The notes beneath the pieces are model-generated. The model did not search any database, was not told the DNA's origin, and worked only from the letters and a program-made list of their open reading frames with translations. From Gammaproteobacteria bacterium (GTDB taxonomy: Bacteria > Pseudomonadota > Gammaproteobacteria > Steroidobacterales > Steroidobacteraceae): a DNA stretch of 7,091 bases. The stretch lies in contig JANXYA010000242.1 in the NCBI GenBank assembly GCA_025350345.1, positions 1 through 7,091 on the forward strand. The letters run 5' to 3'. Made by a program: the position numbers and the translations under genes. Below, in pieces: positions 5,869-7,091 of the stretch (its first letter is position 1; each line of letters opens with the position of its first letter).

Positions 5869-6870
5869 ATGAATCCCGACGCCGGCGAGCCACAGTTGAC
5901 CGCAGCGATGACCGACTGGGATCGCCCTAAGGGAGCGGTGCGGCCCGCACGCGTTGCGGTTGAGCTGCGTACCCTGTCGCTGGTTGCAGCGGTCTACGGC
6001 GCCTGGCTGGCGATGACCTACGGCTACGGGCGCTGGCCCTTATGGATCGTCGCGCCGATCACGGCCGTGCTGCTCACCCTGCACAGCTCCATGCAGCATG
6101 AAATCGTGCATGGCCACCCGACCATCTGGCGCCCCCTCAATCGCCTGCTGGGCGTGGTGCCGCTGTCACTGTGGCTGCCCTTCGATCGGTATCGTCGCAA
6201 TCATCTGGTCCATCACATCAATGATCGGCTCACCGATCCGCTGGATGATCCCGAGTCCTACTACCTGACACCGGAAAGCTGGGCGCACCTGAGCGCCGTG
6301 GGCCGCCGGATCCTGCAGTTGCAGCAGACCCTCGCCGGACGCGTCCTGATTGGGTCCTTCTGGCGCATCGGCCGGTTCCTGCGCAAGGATTTTCTCGCCG
6401 TGGTCCGGAACGACGAGGGCATGCGGGCCATCTGGATCGAGCACCTGTTGTGGTGCGTGCCGGTCATCGCGTGGGTGACGCTGGTCTGCCACATGCCGCT
6501 GTGGATCTACGTCCTCACCATGGTGATTCCGGGCAACGGGATCCTGCTGATCCGCTCCTTTGCCGAGCATCGTGCGCGCCCCGGTGTGCTCGAGCGCACG
6601 GCCATCGTCGAGGGCTCGTGGATACTCGGGCCGCTGTTCCTGTTCAACAACCTGCACGCGATGCACCACGAGGAGCCGGCGATGCCCTGGTATGAATACA
6701 ACGCCCGCTACCGGCTCATTCGCGCGCGCCTCATTGAGGAGAACCACGGGCTCGTGTACCTGAGCTACTTCGAGGTGGCGCGACGGTTCCTGTTTCGCCC
6801 GCACGATGCGCTCCGGCACCCGACGGGCCGCGTGCCGCAGCTGCGCGCGGTTCAGGCCGGCAAATCGTAG
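5842..6870 (+). CDS. Membrane fatty-acid-desaturase family protein (di-iron, three histidine boxes)
   Basis: This is an integral-membrane di-iron oxygenase of the fatty acid desaturase superfamily (COG3239-like). The iron-ligand boxes are complete: H86xxxH90 with H92 (SSMQHEIVHGHP), H121xxHH (RRNHLVHHIN, 121-125) and H272xxHH (NNLHAMHHEEP, 272-276), plus a conserved-looking SFAEHR at 239-244. Hydrophobic segments lie at about 45-59, 66-80, 103-112, 200-218 and 221-238. The family uses O2 and electrons from a ferredoxin or similar donor; substrate is not predictable, and a lipid target is only the default assumption. The start is uncertain: ATGs at 5842, 5866, 5869 and 5908 are all in frame, none has a good Shine-Dalgarno, and the first three lie in or at the edge of the palindrome. 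The 5908 start (MTDWDRPKG) would leave the palindrome upstream as an operator and looks most natural. The 3' end overlaps the convergent gene by 19 bp. Confidence 0.87.
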   Translation: MSLITIKLMMNPDAGEPQLTAAMTDWDRPKGAVRPARVAVELRTLSLVAAVYGAWLAMTYGYGRWPLWIVAPITAVLLTLHSSMQHEIVHGHPTIWRPLNRLLGVVPLSLWLPFDRYRRNHLVHHINDRLTDPLDDPESYYLTPESWAHLSAVGRRILQLQQTLAGRVLIGSFWRIGRFLRKDFLAVVRNDEGMRAIWIEHLLWCVPVIAWVTLVCHMPLWIYVLTMVIPGNGILLIRSFAEHRARPGVLERTAIVEGSWILGPLFLFNNLHAMHHEEPAMPWYEYNARYRLIRARLIEENHGLVYLSYFEVARRFLFRPHDALRHPTGRVPQLRAVQAGKS

Positions 6871-7091
6871 CCGGCGGCTTTCGCGGCCCGGTCCCAGGCG
6901 AGGAGCGGCGCGTATTGCGCCGCATTCATCACGGCAAAGCCGTCGAGCAGCAGCAGATCGCCCAATGGCGCGAACCAGGGTTGGCTCGCGGCGCCCACGA
7001 AGGCCGCTTGCAGGCGCGCCACGATTTCTCCCGGCGTGTCGGCCGAGGCGACGAATGCGGGGATCGGGGCGAGCTCGGTCGCCGCGAGCAC
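6852..7091 (-). CDS. C-terminal part of a probable PhnD/SsuA-type ABC substrate-binding protein (5' end beyond window)
   Basis: Only the last 79 codons are in the window; the frame stays open to the right edge. The visible part resembles the C-terminal lobe of PhnD-like periplasmic binding proteins: a strand with LAATELAPIPAFVAS, a helix TPGEIVARLQAAF (where such proteins have xTPxEVxxxLRxAL), then LLLLDGFAVMNAAQYAPLL and an alanine-rich last helix ending AAGYDLPA. PhnD-like proteins bind phosphonates, phosphite or other anions, but many members are uncharacterised and ligand cannot be inferred from this end. It converges on the desaturase, with the two coding ends overlapping by 19 bp and no terminator between them. 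The assignment rests on pattern recognition of a short segment, so it is moderately sure. Confidence 0.6.
   Translation of the reverse strand: MLAATELAPIPAFVASADTPGEIVARLQAAFVGAASQPWFAPLGDLLLLDGFAVMNAAQYAPLLAWDRAAKAAGYDLPA

Overview
The window is GC-rich (about two thirds G+C by eye) and densely packed. Overlapping stop/start junctions and the gene content fit a member of the Pseudomonadota; the lineage cannot be resolved further from this sequence. It reads as a glycine-betaine/sarcosine locus with two divergent gene blocks, followed by a desaturase and the end of a periplasmic binding-protein gene.

Left block (minus strand, 1928 down to 1): soxB, soxD and the first codons of soxA, in the usual order of heterotetrameric sarcosine oxidase operons. 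soxA begins correctly, on an ATGA overlap with soxD. After about 42 codons the protein changes, in frame, into the pore region of a two-TM potassium channel (selectivity filter TVGYGE). The window edge cuts this chimeric ORF. It is either a real fusion or deletion junction or an assembly misjoin, and it is the most unusual thing here. The remainder of SoxA and SoxG are not in the window.

Centre (plus strand, 2039-5788): four genes with overlapping ends in exactly the E. coli yehZYXW order. They encode a periplasmic betaine-type binding protein (OsmF/YehZ), a long permease with an extra N-terminal membrane domain (YehY), an ATPase with a CBS-like tail (YehX) and a short permease (YehW). The 110-bp gap between soxB and the binding-protein gene must hold both divergent promoters. 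The arrangement suggests that uptake of a quaternary or methylated amine is coupled to demethylation: betaine to dimethylglycine to sarcosine to glycine, with SoxBDAG doing the last step.

Right block: a membrane di-iron fatty-acid-desaturase-type protein (plus strand, ending at 6870) carries all three histidine boxes. At its start is a perfect 28-bp palindrome (13-bp arms, 2-bp centre) whose core is an exact FNR/ANR-type half-site pair, TTGAT-N4-ATCAA. This suggests oxygen-responsive control of an oxygen-consuming enzyme. Converging on it, with a 19-bp tail overlap, is the C-terminal part of a probable PhnD/SsuA-type substrate-binding protein on the minus strand, cut by the right edge. No tRNA, rRNA, CRISPR array or insertion sequence was seen, and no gene-free stretch exceeds about 110 bp.
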